A DNA stretch of 64,000 bases from [Leptolyngbya] sp. JSC-1. GTDB taxonomy: Bacteria > Cyanobacteriota > Cyanobacteriia > Elainellales > Elainellaceae. A program made the position numbers and the translations under genes. Shown here piece by piece: positions 34,811 to 43,784 of the stretch. Position 1 is the first letter of the stretch. Every line of letters begins with the position of its first letter. The notes under the pieces are model-generated. The model saw only the letters and a list, made by a program, of their open reading frames with translations. It searched no databases and had not been told where the DNA came from. The stretch spans positions 50,042 to 114,041 of the forward strand of contig KL662192.1 of assembly GCA_000733415.1 (NCBI GenBank), given 5' to 3'.

Positions 34811-35422
34811 ATGATTCCTACCGTCATCGAACAATCAGGTCGGGGCGAGAGAGCCTTCGACATCTATTCTCGCCTCCTGCGAGAGCGGATTATTTTTTTA
34901 GCAGAACCAGTCGAGTCAGAAATGGCCAATCGAATTGTGGCACAAATGCTGTTTCTAGAAGCCGAAGACCCAGACAAAGATATCTACCTCTACATCAATT
35001 CTCCGGGTGGTTCCGTGTTGGCAGGATTGGGTATCTACGACACTATGAATCACATTCGTCCAGATATATGCACAATTTGCTATGGGATGGCAGCTAGTAT
35101 GGGGGCATTTCTACTGGGTGCAGGTGCTAAAGGTAAACGCAGCAGTTTGCCCAGTTCGCGGATTATGATTCACCAACCCTCCGGCGGGGCAGAAGGGCAG
35201 GCGGTGGATATCGAGATCCAAGCCAGGGAAATCCTTTATCTCAAACGTCAGATTAACCAACGGATGGCGAACTATACAGGAAAATCCCTAGAGCAAATTG
35301 AGCAGGATACGGAGCGCGATTTCTTTATGTCGGCGCAAGAAGCAGTGGACTATGGCCTGATTGATCAGGTAATCGACCGTCCCCCAGTTTCGATGCAGCC
35401 TGACCTAGCAGCAGCTAGATAG
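34811..35422 (+). CDS. clpP: ATP-dependent Clp protease proteolytic subunit
   Basis: A 203-residue ClpP with the complete Ser96 (GMAASMGAF), His121 (MIHQPSGG) and Asp (about 170, EQDTERDFFM) triad. One of several ClpP copies usual in cyanobacteria. No clp ATPase gene is adjacent. The ATG is 38 bases after the MITE-like element, whose insertion may have affected its promoter. Confidence 0.95.
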   Translation: MIPTVIEQSGRGERAFDIYSRLLRERIIFLAEPVESEMANRIVAQMLFLEAEDPDKDIYLYINSPGGSVLAGLGIYDTMNHIRPDICTICYGMAASMGAFLLGAGAKGKRSSLPSSRIMIHQPSGGAEGQAVDIEIQAREILYLKRQINQRMANYTGKSLEQIEQDTERDFFMSAQEAVDYGLIDQVIDRPPVSMQPDLAAAR

Positions 35423-35485
35423 CCCATCTATCGCCGAGCCTGTGTTAGCCCTCGATCCAATCGGCCCTCAATCAAAGATGTAGCC

Positions 35486-36493
35486 ATGCGTGCCATGATT
35501 CTCAAGGCTCCTGGTTCTCCGCTTCAGGAAGCTGAGCTACCCATTCCCACTCCGCAGCCGGGACAGGTGCTGATTCAAGTCCATACCTGTGGCGTCTGTC
35601 GCACCGATTTGCATGTGGTGGACGGCGAATTGACCCAGCCAAAGCTGCCCCTGGTGCCGGGTCATCAAATTGTCGGAACCGTGGTCGCAGGAGCAGACAG
35701 ACGGGGTACATTTCCACCCGGAACTCGCGTCGGTGTACCCTGGCTCGGTCATACCTGCAACCACTGCCGCTATTGCCTCAGCGGACGAGAGAACCTGTGT
35801 GATAACGCCCAGTTTACCGGCTATCAACTGGATGGCGGCTACGCCGAATACACCGTTGCCGATGAACGCTTTTGTTTTCCGATTCCATCTGGCTATCCCG
35901 ATCTGCAAGCCGCTCCTTTACTCTGTGCTGGCCTGATTGGCTATCGCTCGCTGATGATGACCGGAGAGGCCGAGCGAATTGGGCTATACGGATTTGGGGC
36001 CGCTGCTCATATCGTGATTCAAACCGCACGCTATCAGGGCAGACAGGTGTTTGCCTTCACGCGGTCGGGCGATACCCAAGGCCAGCAGTTTGCTCGTGAT
36101 CTGGGAGCCGTGTGGGCCGGCAGTTCGACAGAAGCCCCGCCTGAACCGTTGGATGCAGCAATTATTTTTGCTCCGGTGGGTGCTCTGGTGCCAGCAGCGC
36201 TCAAGGCGGTAGTCAAGGGCGGCGTGGTGGTTTGTGCGGGGATTCACATGAGCGACATTCCCTCCTTCCCCTACGAATTACTGTGGGGAGAGCGGGTACT
36301 GCGGTCAGTAGCAAATCTCACCCGTCAAGATGGCGAAGAGTTTTTGACGCTAGCGCCCCAAATCCCAATTCAAACGCAGGTCGAGTCTTTTCCCTTAGCT
36401 GCCGCCAATCAAGCGTTAGCAGCACTTCGCGGCGGTAAAATTCAGGGTGCCGCCGTTTTAGTCATCGACCCCAACCTAATTTCTGAAGTTTAA
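35486..36493 (+). CDS. Zinc-dependent alcohol dehydrogenase family protein
   Basis: A 335-residue medium-chain dehydrogenase. Catalytic-zinc region CGVCRTDLH (Cys38) and PGHQIVG (His60); structural-zinc cysteines in CNHCRYCLSGRENLC; a nucleotide-binding region GLYGFGAAAHIVIQ. The acidic residue usually after the catalytic His (GHE) is Gln here, as in some relatives of this subgroup. Substrate unknown; starts 63 bases after clpP. Confidence 0.9.
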   Translation: MRAMILKAPGSPLQEAELPIPTPQPGQVLIQVHTCGVCRTDLHVVDGELTQPKLPLVPGHQIVGTVVAGADRRGTFPPGTRVGVPWLGHTCNHCRYCLSGRENLCDNAQFTGYQLDGGYAEYTVADERFCFPIPSGYPDLQAAPLLCAGLIGYRSLMMTGEAERIGLYGFGAAAHIVIQTARYQGRQVFAFTRSGDTQGQQFARDLGAVWAGSSTEAPPEPLDAAIIFAPVGALVPAALKAVVKGGVVVCAGIHMSDIPSFPYELLWGERVLRSVANLTRQDGEEFLTLAPQIPIQTQVESFPLAAANQALAALRGGKIQGAAVLVIDPNLISEV

Positions 36494-36693
36494 GTTTACG
36501 ATATCAGCAACTCACTCGAAAGCGGGTTTAGATTGCGAAGTCTTGCGAAGTCTTGAATTATGTTTTCAGTTGAGGCGGTTCTGTCACAATCCTCACAACT
36601 TCCTCATTTTTGTCATCTATGCTTTAGAAGTTGGCGGATGAGATGGTATCCGTTATTCACCAGGTTATTTACCAGACAGAATTACAAATAATT

Positions 36694-36873
36694 ATGAAAA
36701 CCTCATTCACAGACTGCCCTTGTTGCGGATATTCACTGGTGCGGTGCTTTCGTCATCATCGAACCGTTTCATTCTGCCGCCATTGCTGGCAAGAAGTACC
36801 CGATTTGACAATGGCAGCTAGCGCTCCGTTGTCCAGACGGCAGTCACCAGAGCCAGTTATTCAACCTGTTTAG
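36694..36873 (+). CDS. Small zinc-ribbon-like protein
   Basis: A 59-residue protein with CPCCG and CRHCW pairs about 26 residues apart, giving a likely zinc ribbon, then a short disordered tail. Unknown function. The SD is weak, so the gene is less certain than its neighbours. Confidence 0.45.
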   Translation: MKTSFTDCPCCGYSLVRCFRHHRTVSFCRHCWQEVPDLTMAASAPLSRRQSPEPVIQPV

Positions 36874-37083
36874 CCATCCTGAGTCGTACAGAAACCCTCC
36901 ACCTGTATACATCCCTGATTGACTGACAAAACTCTGACTACTGGCAGCTAGAAGCCATGCCTACACAGACAAAACCTGCCTTCGCGGGTTCATCATCCTA
37001 CCCAGAGTTAGTGTAGGGCGTTCAACGAAGCTCAGCCGAGTCGCCGACTTAGTTTGTGTAGAAGCGGTTTGAACCGCCACATA

Positions 37084-37513
37084 TTAAAAACTCAATTGTA
37101 ACCGCCCCCCTAACACAAATGTATTATTAGCATCATTTAGCAGTGGATGAATAATGTACTGAGCACTAGACGTCATTTGTAACGCTGGTGTCAAAGCAAG
37201 ATTATAATAAACCTCAAACCCTGTTTCTTGTCCATCTAAATCGCGCCCAACAACGCGACTGAGAACAGGAGCATCATTAATCGCATCGATTGTACCATTG
37301 GCGAAATCTAGATAGTACCAGCCCAAGCCAAACTCGTCATATTCGCGACTCGGTGTAATACCCTTAGCCCTATTCCTAAACTGATAAATGAATTGATAAA
37401 GTTAGAGTTTTCAGGTCCGATCCCAAAACGGCCAAACAATCCCAGGCCACGCGGAGTGGCAAACTTTAAATCAGGATTGCGCTCAGTGGTATCGACCGTG
37501 AAAAGATGAATAT
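37084..37513 (-). pseudogene. 3' remnant of an OprB-type carbohydrate porin
   Basis: Two frames together encode the end of a beta-barrel porin. The first (about 37513-37320) reads TPRGLGLFGRFGIGPENSN, typical of OprB/cyanobacterial porins; the frame is then lost near 37350, and the second (37326-37084) carries the last strands, ending GGRLQLSF with a terminal Phe. No upstream part is present: the sulfatase stop lies directly before it. It is a frameshifted fragment. Confidence 0.7.
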
Positions 37514-37515
37514 AG

Positions 37516-38982
37516 TTACGGTTGGTTATCGATCACCTCTAATTCCTCTGGGGTGGCAACAGAGGTAAACAGCACGCTCTTAGCTGCACCAACGGCTTCC
37601 TCAATAAACAGCGGGAATTTAGCATCCTGATACAAGGCTTCGCCCTTCCGTTTCAGCCTGGCTACTATTCCACGATGTTGGTCTGCAAGGTTGGTTTCTT
37701 CCCCAGGATCCTGCGCCAGATTAAAGAGTTCAACTCGGGATGGCAACATCACTTGCCACACCAGTTTCCAATCTCCCTGTCGAATAGCTGCCCGAAACGG
37801 CTCGATTCCATAAACCACTTCGTCCCGATAAGGAATTTGTCCTCCAGTCAGAGCCGACCAGATATTGATCCCGTCCAGAGGTTTGCTCGGATCAGACGCT
37901 GCGCCAGCCAAACCCGCCAGGGTTGGGTACCAATCCACAATGTGCATTGGTTGGTTCACCATAGAACCTGGCTCGATATGTCCTGTCCAACTGGCAAGGG
38001 CAACAACGCGAGTGCCTCCCTCATACAGTGACCCTTTGCCATTGCGGAAGGGACCATTATCAGCGGGAATGGTGCCGCCAGAGGTATCGACCTCCCCCGT
38101 CACCTTCGCAGAGCGGGGACCGCCATTGTCACTCTGAAAAACAACGAGCGTATTCTCACGCATGCCTTGCCTGTCCAGCGCATCCAGCACCTGACCAATC
38201 TGGTCGTCCATTACCGTGATCATGGCTGCATACGCACGGCGATTCGGATCGGGGATGGATTGATACTGGTCGAGATATTCTTCTGGAGCCTGATAGGGTG
38301 CATGGGGAGCGGTAAAAGCCAGGTACAGAAAGAGCGGAGTGTTGGGGTCATGCGCTTCGATCAGCTTCACCGCATCCTGTCCCAGGAGGGTCGTAACATA
38401 GCCCTCTTCATTGACCAGTTCGTTGTTGCGATACCAATCCACCTGACCATGAGCAGAGTGGGTGAAGTAGTCAATTTCACCCAACATGGGACCGTATTGA
38501 TAATCAAACCCTCGTTGTAGGGGCCAGTACTGGCGATCGCTATGTCCGAGGTGCCACTTGCCCACAATGGCAGTCTTATAGCCCACTTCCTTTAGCGCTA
38601 GAGGCAGCAACCACTCATCGGTAGCCAGTCCATAGGTTCCCGCCGAGGGAATAACAGCAGTTTGCAGACCATAGCGATGGGGATATCGGCCCGTCAGCAG
38701 GGCGGCCCTTGAGGGTGTGCACATGGGATGGGCATAGTACTGTTCGAGACGGGCTCCGGTTTGGGCAAGCCGATCAAGGTTTGGGGTCTTAATATCTGAG
38801 CCATGAAACCCAACATCTTTCCACCCCTGGTCATCTGACATGATGTAGAGAATGTGGGGGCGCGACGGTTGCTGAGCTATAGCTGCTACAGGCGGCAACC
38901 ACCCACGAACCCCCAACAAAAGTGCCACTATGCAAGCAATAAAAAAGCCCAGAATTTTCACGTTATCATTACTCCAGTTCAT
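37516..38982 (-). CDS. Arylsulfatase (type I, formylglycine)
   Basis: A 488-residue sulfatase with metal ligands in MSDDQGW, the formylglycine motif CTPSRAALLTGR, and YKTAIVGKWHLGH. A signal peptide or membrane anchor is seen at the N-terminus (ILGFFIACIVALLLGV), so it is exported. It hydrolyses sulfate esters, giving sulfate. I chose the ATG at 38982; the longer frame begins with TTG at 39042. A porin fragment follows directly, perhaps once part of the same uptake locus. Confidence 0.9.
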   Translation of the reverse strand: MNWSNDNVKILGFFIACIVALLLGVRGWLPPVAAIAQQPSRPHILYIMSDDQGWKDVGFHGSDIKTPNLDRLAQTGARLEQYYAHPMCTPSRAALLTGRYPHRYGLQTAVIPSAGTYGLATDEWLLPLALKEVGYKTAIVGKWHLGHSDRQYWPLQRGFDYQYGPMLGEIDYFTHSAHGQVDWYRNNELVNEEGYVTTLLGQDAVKLIEAHDPNTPLFLYLAFTAPHAPYQAPEEYLDQYQSIPDPNRRAYAAMITVMDDQIGQVLDALDRQGMRENTLVVFQSDNGGPRSAKVTGEVDTSGGTIPADNGPFRNGKGSLYEGGTRVVALASWTGHIEPGSMVNQPMHIVDWYPTLAGLAGAASDPSKPLDGINIWSALTGGQIPYRDEVVYGIEPFRAAIRQGDWKLVWQVMLPSRVELFNLAQDPGEETNLADQHRGIVARLKRKGEALYQDAKFPLFIEEAVGAAKSVLFTSVATPEELEVIDNQP

Positions 38983-39217
38983 ATCAGTGATTGTGTGTGA
39001 TGGTTTATGGCAAGCCAGAAATAACACTGCATCCTGAGGCAAAATTAATTCTTATGCTTTCTATAAGACACAAGAATAGAGGTCAGCTAAAATGATGACT
39101 ATCCAAAAATTGCAAGATTATGAAGGCAAAATATTAAGAATTCCAAAAGGGCTTAATAAAAAGCAAAATATCTCAGGAGTGTTTTCTCTGGAGAGTTTGG
39201 CATTACTCGGGTAAGGG

Positions 39218-40210
39218 ATGAAATTACTGAAGGGCTTAAGTTCGCAATTTCTGAATGACACTGCTTCGAATGTTGTATCGCACTACCACTTTGAAGATAT
39301 TGATGAGCTGGCGGCATTTTTGCCTGAAGACGTCCGTCTGACTCTTTTGGAGTGTGAGTCTTTTAATTGTGAATCAGCGGCCCTTAATTTAGGGGCAATT
39401 CAGTTCAACTTTAATCATGTCAATCGTAACCTGTATGCGGTTGGACATAAGCAGGTAGGCTTTCTAACTTTTTCCATGATTCTGCAGGGCAAAGGGCAAC
39501 ATGGCATTGAAAATAACCGACTCGTTACCGAAGACTATCTGTTTGGATTCGATTCCAATCGTGAGGCAGATTTAGTTTTCCCAGGGGGCGCTATATATTG
39601 TGCTGTTTACATTCGGCCAGATATATTTGAAGCCTATGCCCAAGCTATGAACCGGCTGGAGTTAGATTCAAGATTTTTGGCTTCGAACTATGCTTGTATA
39701 CCAAAGTCTTTTCCTCCTTTGCGCAGCTACTTGAAACAAATTTATGAGTTGTTGCATCAGCATTCCCCGTTGTTACATAAACCAGACTTTCAGCAGATCA
39801 TCTTGCAAGATTTTTTGCCTTTGTTTATTACGGCATTAACGGCTCAGCAAGAACAACAGGTTTCTGCTAGGATCTTTCGCCGCTCGCAACTGGTCAAACA
39901 GGCGGATGATTACATGCGATCGCATATTGACCAGACCTTGACTCTGACTGACTTGTGCCAAGCTCTAGGCACCAGTAGCCGCGCCCTCTGCTACGGTTTT
40001 CAGGAAATGTTCGGAACGAGTCCGATGTCTTACTTAAAAATTCTCCGACTACAGGGCGCTTATCGAGCTTTAAAGTCGGCTGAACCCAGTAACAAAACTG
40101 TCACGGAAATTGCCACTCAATTTGGCTTTTACCACCTTGGATACTTTGCCCATGATTACAAGCAGGCATTTGGCGAACTGCCCTCAGAAACATTGAAACG
40201 AATCAGGTAG
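39218..40210 (+). CDS. AraC-family transcriptional regulator
   Basis: A 330-residue protein. The C-terminal 100 residues hold two HTH motifs (LTLTDLCQALGTSSRALCYGFQEMFG and VTEIATQFGFYHLGYFAHDYKQAFGELPSE). The N-terminal part is a sensor domain without recognised ligand motif. It is divergent from the sulfatase (236-base gap), so it may control it; that is inference. Confidence 0.9.
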   Translation: MKLLKGLSSQFLNDTASNVVSHYHFEDIDELAAFLPEDVRLTLLECESFNCESAALNLGAIQFNFNHVNRNLYAVGHKQVGFLTFSMILQGKGQHGIENNRLVTEDYLFGFDSNREADLVFPGGAIYCAVYIRPDIFEAYAQAMNRLELDSRFLASNYACIPKSFPPLRSYLKQIYELLHQHSPLLHKPDFQQIILQDFLPLFITALTAQQEQQVSARIFRRSQLVKQADDYMRSHIDQTLTLTDLCQALGTSSRALCYGFQEMFGTSPMSYLKILRLQGAYRALKSAEPSNKTVTEIATQFGFYHLGYFAHDYKQAFGELPSETLKRIR

Positions 40211-40466
40211 GCTCCATATCCCTCCAGCCCTGTTTGACTCAAGCCCTGTTTGACTGACAAAACTCAGTAGAGCACAAATTCTCTAGAAGCCGAATAAAGG
40301 AGAGGGGAGGCTCAGGCTAACATCAGTCAAACATAACCCTGATGACCTACCCTTCCTTATCATCTTATCCCCCTGCACTGACCGATAAAACGACGCTAGC
40401 AACTATCGTTCAATGTTTGTCTGAGGATTTAACGGTGAGCCTCAAAGGGGCATATAGCGCCTCAGA

Positions 40467-40643
40467 TCAGAACGACTTTTTATCAGATGGATCGCCTTTA
40501 AATGGCTGTACTCCAGTTTTGGGATAGTCATCATCGTTTGGGCTAAACACACGAGCAACTGCGCTTGAAATGTAGCGAATCACTTGCTGAGGAACGGTTT
40601 CAAGCGTGGTAAGCAGCTTCTGCACCTGGCTTTTAATAGACAT
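40467..40643 (-). CDS. Small conserved-looking protein (58 residues)
   Basis: A 59-codon frame with an excellent SD (AAGGAGAAATTGTT before the ATG at 40643). The product begins MSIKSQVQKLLTTLETVP, has an amphipathic helix, and ends in the motif SPNDDDYPKTGVQPFKGDP, which I believe recurs in short cyanobacterial proteins of unknown function. The overlapping plus-strand frame at 40342-40527 is a weaker candidate, without an SD. Confidence 0.65.
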   Translation of the reverse strand: MSIKSQVQKLLTTLETVPQQVIRYISSAVARVFSPNDDDYPKTGVQPFKGDPSDKKSF

Positions 40644-40827
40644 AACAATTTCTCCTTAAATCTGCTTGGTAAACATTCAATACCCTAACCTTCATTCACG
40701 AACCGACGAACCGATATCCTCAACTGTGGCCAACAAATCAGCAAACCTATTTCCTCCCCTGCTACAGATTTATCAAACCCATTTCCTTCTACACCTTTAC
40801 GCTAAGAAAATAATTTGAGGAACTTGT

Positions 40828-40892
40828 GAGCCTTACAAATGGGCTTTACAGGTAGGCTTTATAGGTGGGCCTTACAGGTGGGCCTTACAACT
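40828..40892. repeat. 13-bp tandem repeat, 5 copies
   Basis: Five units of GGGC(C/T)TTACAGGT-type sequence (40828, 40841, 40854, 40867, 40880), the inner ones nearly exact. They lie 96-160 bases upstream of the FAD oxidoreductase start at 40988. The spacing is not a clean helical turn multiple, but a run of binding sites is possible. Confidence 0.88.
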
Positions 40893-40987
40893 TGAGTCAG
40901 TCCTACAAGTACCCTAAGGGGTCATGTTACTTTACAGCCAACCCAATTAGAATCTGATAGTATGAGGCAACCGAGTTGGGCTTGGTA

Positions 40988-42430
40988 ATGAGCGCTTCAG
41001 AGGACGGCACGATGCAACACAAAACTCATGCATTAGTAATTGGTGGCAGTCTGGCCGGGCTGCTTATGAGTCGAGTTTTGGCCAACCATTTCGATCGCGT
41101 CACCGTGATCGAACGAGATACCTACCCTGATCAGCCGGTGCCGCGCCGAGGCGTGCCCCACTCTCGCTTTCCCCACACGCTAATGCTGCGCGGCCAACGC
41201 ATCTTAGAGCAGTTGTTTCCCGGACTCAAAGCAGAACTGCTGGCTCAGGGGGCGATTGAACTAGATAGCATGAAAGAAATCGCCTTTCTCACCCCTGCTG
41301 GCTGGACGGTGCGGTCTGACTCAGACCTGATGCTGCTGGCCTGTAGTCGCGACCTGCTGGATTGGCACATTCGCCGTCGCTTAGCCACCTCTACCAAGAT
41401 TCACTTTCTGACTAGCGCTAGTGTTACAGGCTTATTAACCGATCCGGACCACACTAAAATCACCGGAGTATCTCTACATCGTCACCAAGACACCAACATC
41501 GAATTACACGAGAATCTATACGCTGATTTAATTGTCGATGCTAGCGGTAAAGCCTCCCGGACTCCTCAGTGGCTGCAGAAATTGGACTATGCAGCTCCCC
41601 CCGAAACTGAGGTCAATGCCTTTGTGGGGTATACGGCCCGCATCTACCAGCCGTCCCCCAACCTATCTGTCGATTGGAAAATGGTGTTTATACCCAGTGC
41701 ACCACCCCAGCAGCATCGCGGCGGAGCCATCTTCCCGATTGAAGGAGACCGCTCTACGCCCAACCAGATGCGCTGGATTGTCAGTTTAGTCGGCGGCGAT
41801 CACGATTATCCACCTACTGACGAAGCAGGGTTTGTTGCCTTTGCCCGCAGTTTGCCCTCACCGATTCTGGCCGATGCAATTCAAAACGCCACGCCGCTAA
41901 CGCCAATCTATACCTACTGCGGCAACGAAAACCGTCTGCGTCATTACGATCAGCTCTCCGATTCACCCGCCCGCCTGATCGTAGTCGGCCATGCCGCATG
42001 TTTGCTCAATCCCACCTACGGTCAAGCCATGACGGTAGCAGCCTTGGAAGCCAATATCGTCGATCAATTTTTCCAGCACCATTCAATCGATAGCCTCCAT
42101 CAGCAGACCCATGCCCTGCAAAAGCGGCTAGCAACCGCCCATCGAGAAGCCTGGTCAGCGGCAACTAATATGGACTACCGATACCACAGCGTCCCTAATA
42201 AACCAACCGATACAGTCACGCGGTTTGCGAACTGGTACTGGGATCAGCTGCTGGAATTAGTCGTCGATCGAGTCGGGGTTCATCACACCTTTCTGGAAGT
42301 ATTGCACCTGCTCAAACCCTCGATAGCGTTATTTCGCCCGTCGATCTTGGCTCAAGTCCTATGGCATGATTTGCGCAAGCGGCGGCAGCAGTCAGCTCTC
42401 CGACAAGAATCCACCATCTCTACTATGTAG
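40988..42430 (+). CDS. FAD-dependent oxidoreductase (squalene epoxidase/halogenase-like group)
   Basis: A 480-residue flavoprotein. FAD-binding GGSLAGLLMSRVLANHFDRVTVIERD, the GD-like motif VGHAACLLNPTYGQAMTVAALEA, and RGVPHSRFPHTLMLRG near the N-terminus fit a family of FAD monooxygenases with unknown substrate. The ATG at 40988 is preferred to the TTG at 40976; another in-frame ATG is at 41012. Confidence 0.82.
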   Translation: MSASEDGTMQHKTHALVIGGSLAGLLMSRVLANHFDRVTVIERDTYPDQPVPRRGVPHSRFPHTLMLRGQRILEQLFPGLKAELLAQGAIELDSMKEIAFLTPAGWTVRSDSDLMLLACSRDLLDWHIRRRLATSTKIHFLTSASVTGLLTDPDHTKITGVSLHRHQDTNIELHENLYADLIVDASGKASRTPQWLQKLDYAAPPETEVNAFVGYTARIYQPSPNLSVDWKMVFIPSAPPQQHRGGAIFPIEGDRSTPNQMRWIVSLVGGDHDYPPTDEAGFVAFARSLPSPILADAIQNATPLTPIYTYCGNENRLRHYDQLSDSPARLIVVGHAACLLNPTYGQAMTVAALEANIVDQFFQHHSIDSLHQQTHALQKRLATAHREAWSAATNMDYRYHSVPNKPTDTVTRFANWYWDQLLELVVDRVGVHHTFLEVLHLLKPSIALFRPSILAQVLWHDLRKRRQQSALRQESTISTM

Positions 42431-42529
42431 CAGCATCACCAACCCGTGAAGCCGAGACCACGGATTGACACAAAATTCTGGACAGACTCGCGTCCGGCAG
42501 TGCAGTTGACCCGAATCATTGGTGCGAAC

Positions 42530-43417
42530 TTAAGGGAAATAAGGATTGGCTTCAGTGACCGTTTCCGGCAGGGGAATGAATTCGGTTTCGTCTGGAACAG
42601 CAGCAAAGCGACAATTGCGCCAGTCTGCTTTAGCTTGGGCAATCCGTTCGGGGCGGCTAGAGACAAAATTCCACCATTTATAGCGAGGCCCTAAGGGTTC
42701 ACCGCCAATCACCACGCAGCGAGCCGAAGAGGACGATGCAAGCACCACTTCACCGGGTTCAAGAATGGCAAGCTGATATGGCTCCAGCGGTTCACCATCG
42801 ATGCTCAATCCTGTCGTAACACCATACACAGCTCGTTCTGAATAGTCAGCAGAGAGCATAAATTGAGCGTTAGCGGATAGCATAATATCTAGATAAATAA
42901 TCGGTGAAAACACCTTTACCGGCGATGTGTAGCCTGACATTCGCCCAGCGATTAGCTTAAGCGTTACGCCATTTTCGTCCCAGGTAGGCATCGTCTCCGC
43001 CGGATAGTGCGTAAACCAGGGAGCCGTTTCTTCATGCTCAGCCGGCAGAGCCACCCAAGTTTGAATGCCGTGAATCGTGGCTTCATTGTGGCGATCTGCC
43101 TCGGGCGAGCGCTCAGAGTGAACAATTCCGCTGCCCGCTGTCATCCAGTTTACCGCACCGGGTTGAATTTCCTGCACCGTACCCAAACTATCCCGATGCA
43201 TCAACGCTCCCTCAAACAGGTAAGTTACCGTTGCTAAATTAATGTGAGGATGCGGTCGCACATCGATTCCCTGACCAGCCGGCAGCCGCGATGGTCCCAA
43301 CTGATCAAAAAAGATGAACGGACCCACCATCTGGCGATTCGGATAGGGCAAACTGCGGCGAGCAACGAACCCACCCAGGTCTTTGATTTCGGGTTCGATC
43401 AGCTGGAGGATAGGCAT
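42530..43417 (-). CDS. Pirin-family protein
   Basis: A 295-residue bicupin. Metal ligands are in RPHPHINLATVTYLFEG and the GIQTWVALP region. Pirins include quercetin dioxygenases and redox regulators. It is convergent with the FAD oxidoreductase, with a gap of about 100 bases that holds a dispersed short repeat (GATTGACACAAAA, 42463). Confidence 0.92.
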   Translation of the reverse strand: MPILQLIEPEIKDLGGFVARRSLPYPNRQMVGPFIFFDQLGPSRLPAGQGIDVRPHPHINLATVTYLFEGALMHRDSLGTVQEIQPGAVNWMTAGSGIVHSERSPEADRHNEATIHGIQTWVALPAEHEETAPWFTHYPAETMPTWDENGVTLKLIAGRMSGYTSPVKVFSPIIYLDIMLSANAQFMLSADYSERAVYGVTTGLSIDGEPLEPYQLAILEPGEVVLASSSSARCVVIGGEPLGPRYKWWNFVSSRPERIAQAKADWRNCRFAAVPDETEFIPLPETVTEANPYFP

Positions 43418-43784
43418 AGGGGTAAATGAGTGGATGAGTAGATAAAATGCTCAAGCTAAGCTCAAGCTAAGCTCAAGCTAAAAGTAATATACACGGGTTG
43501 CAGGTTGTTACATTGTGATTTCAAAATTTTCAGCTAAGAGTCTCAATCAAATTGAGACAATTGCTCACAATTGCCTTCAGTACGCTTGTATTTCTCAGTC
43601 CTTGGATTTATGTTGATTTATGCTTCGCTTTACTAGATATTCTCAGTTCGAAAGAAGGCTAGTGCTGCCCGCTCAAGGCCACTAACCGGGTCACTGATCC
43701 AGAAGTGCTCGCAACACTTAAGGACCAGCTCACCTGCCTCTCTCCTACCCCAAACGACCAAATCCCAAACGACTAGAAAGCAAT
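43418..43784. other. Intergenic stretch with an 11-bp tandem repeat
   Basis: About 370 bases between the pirin and baeRF genes. GCTCAAGCTAA is repeated three times exactly at 43449-43481, about 32 bases upstream of the pirin start. The rest has no coding frame or clear terminator. Confidence 0.7.

Noticed and set aside
40342..40527. Plus-strand frame of 61 codons
   Set aside because: No SD; it overlaps the better minus-strand frame at 40467-40643.
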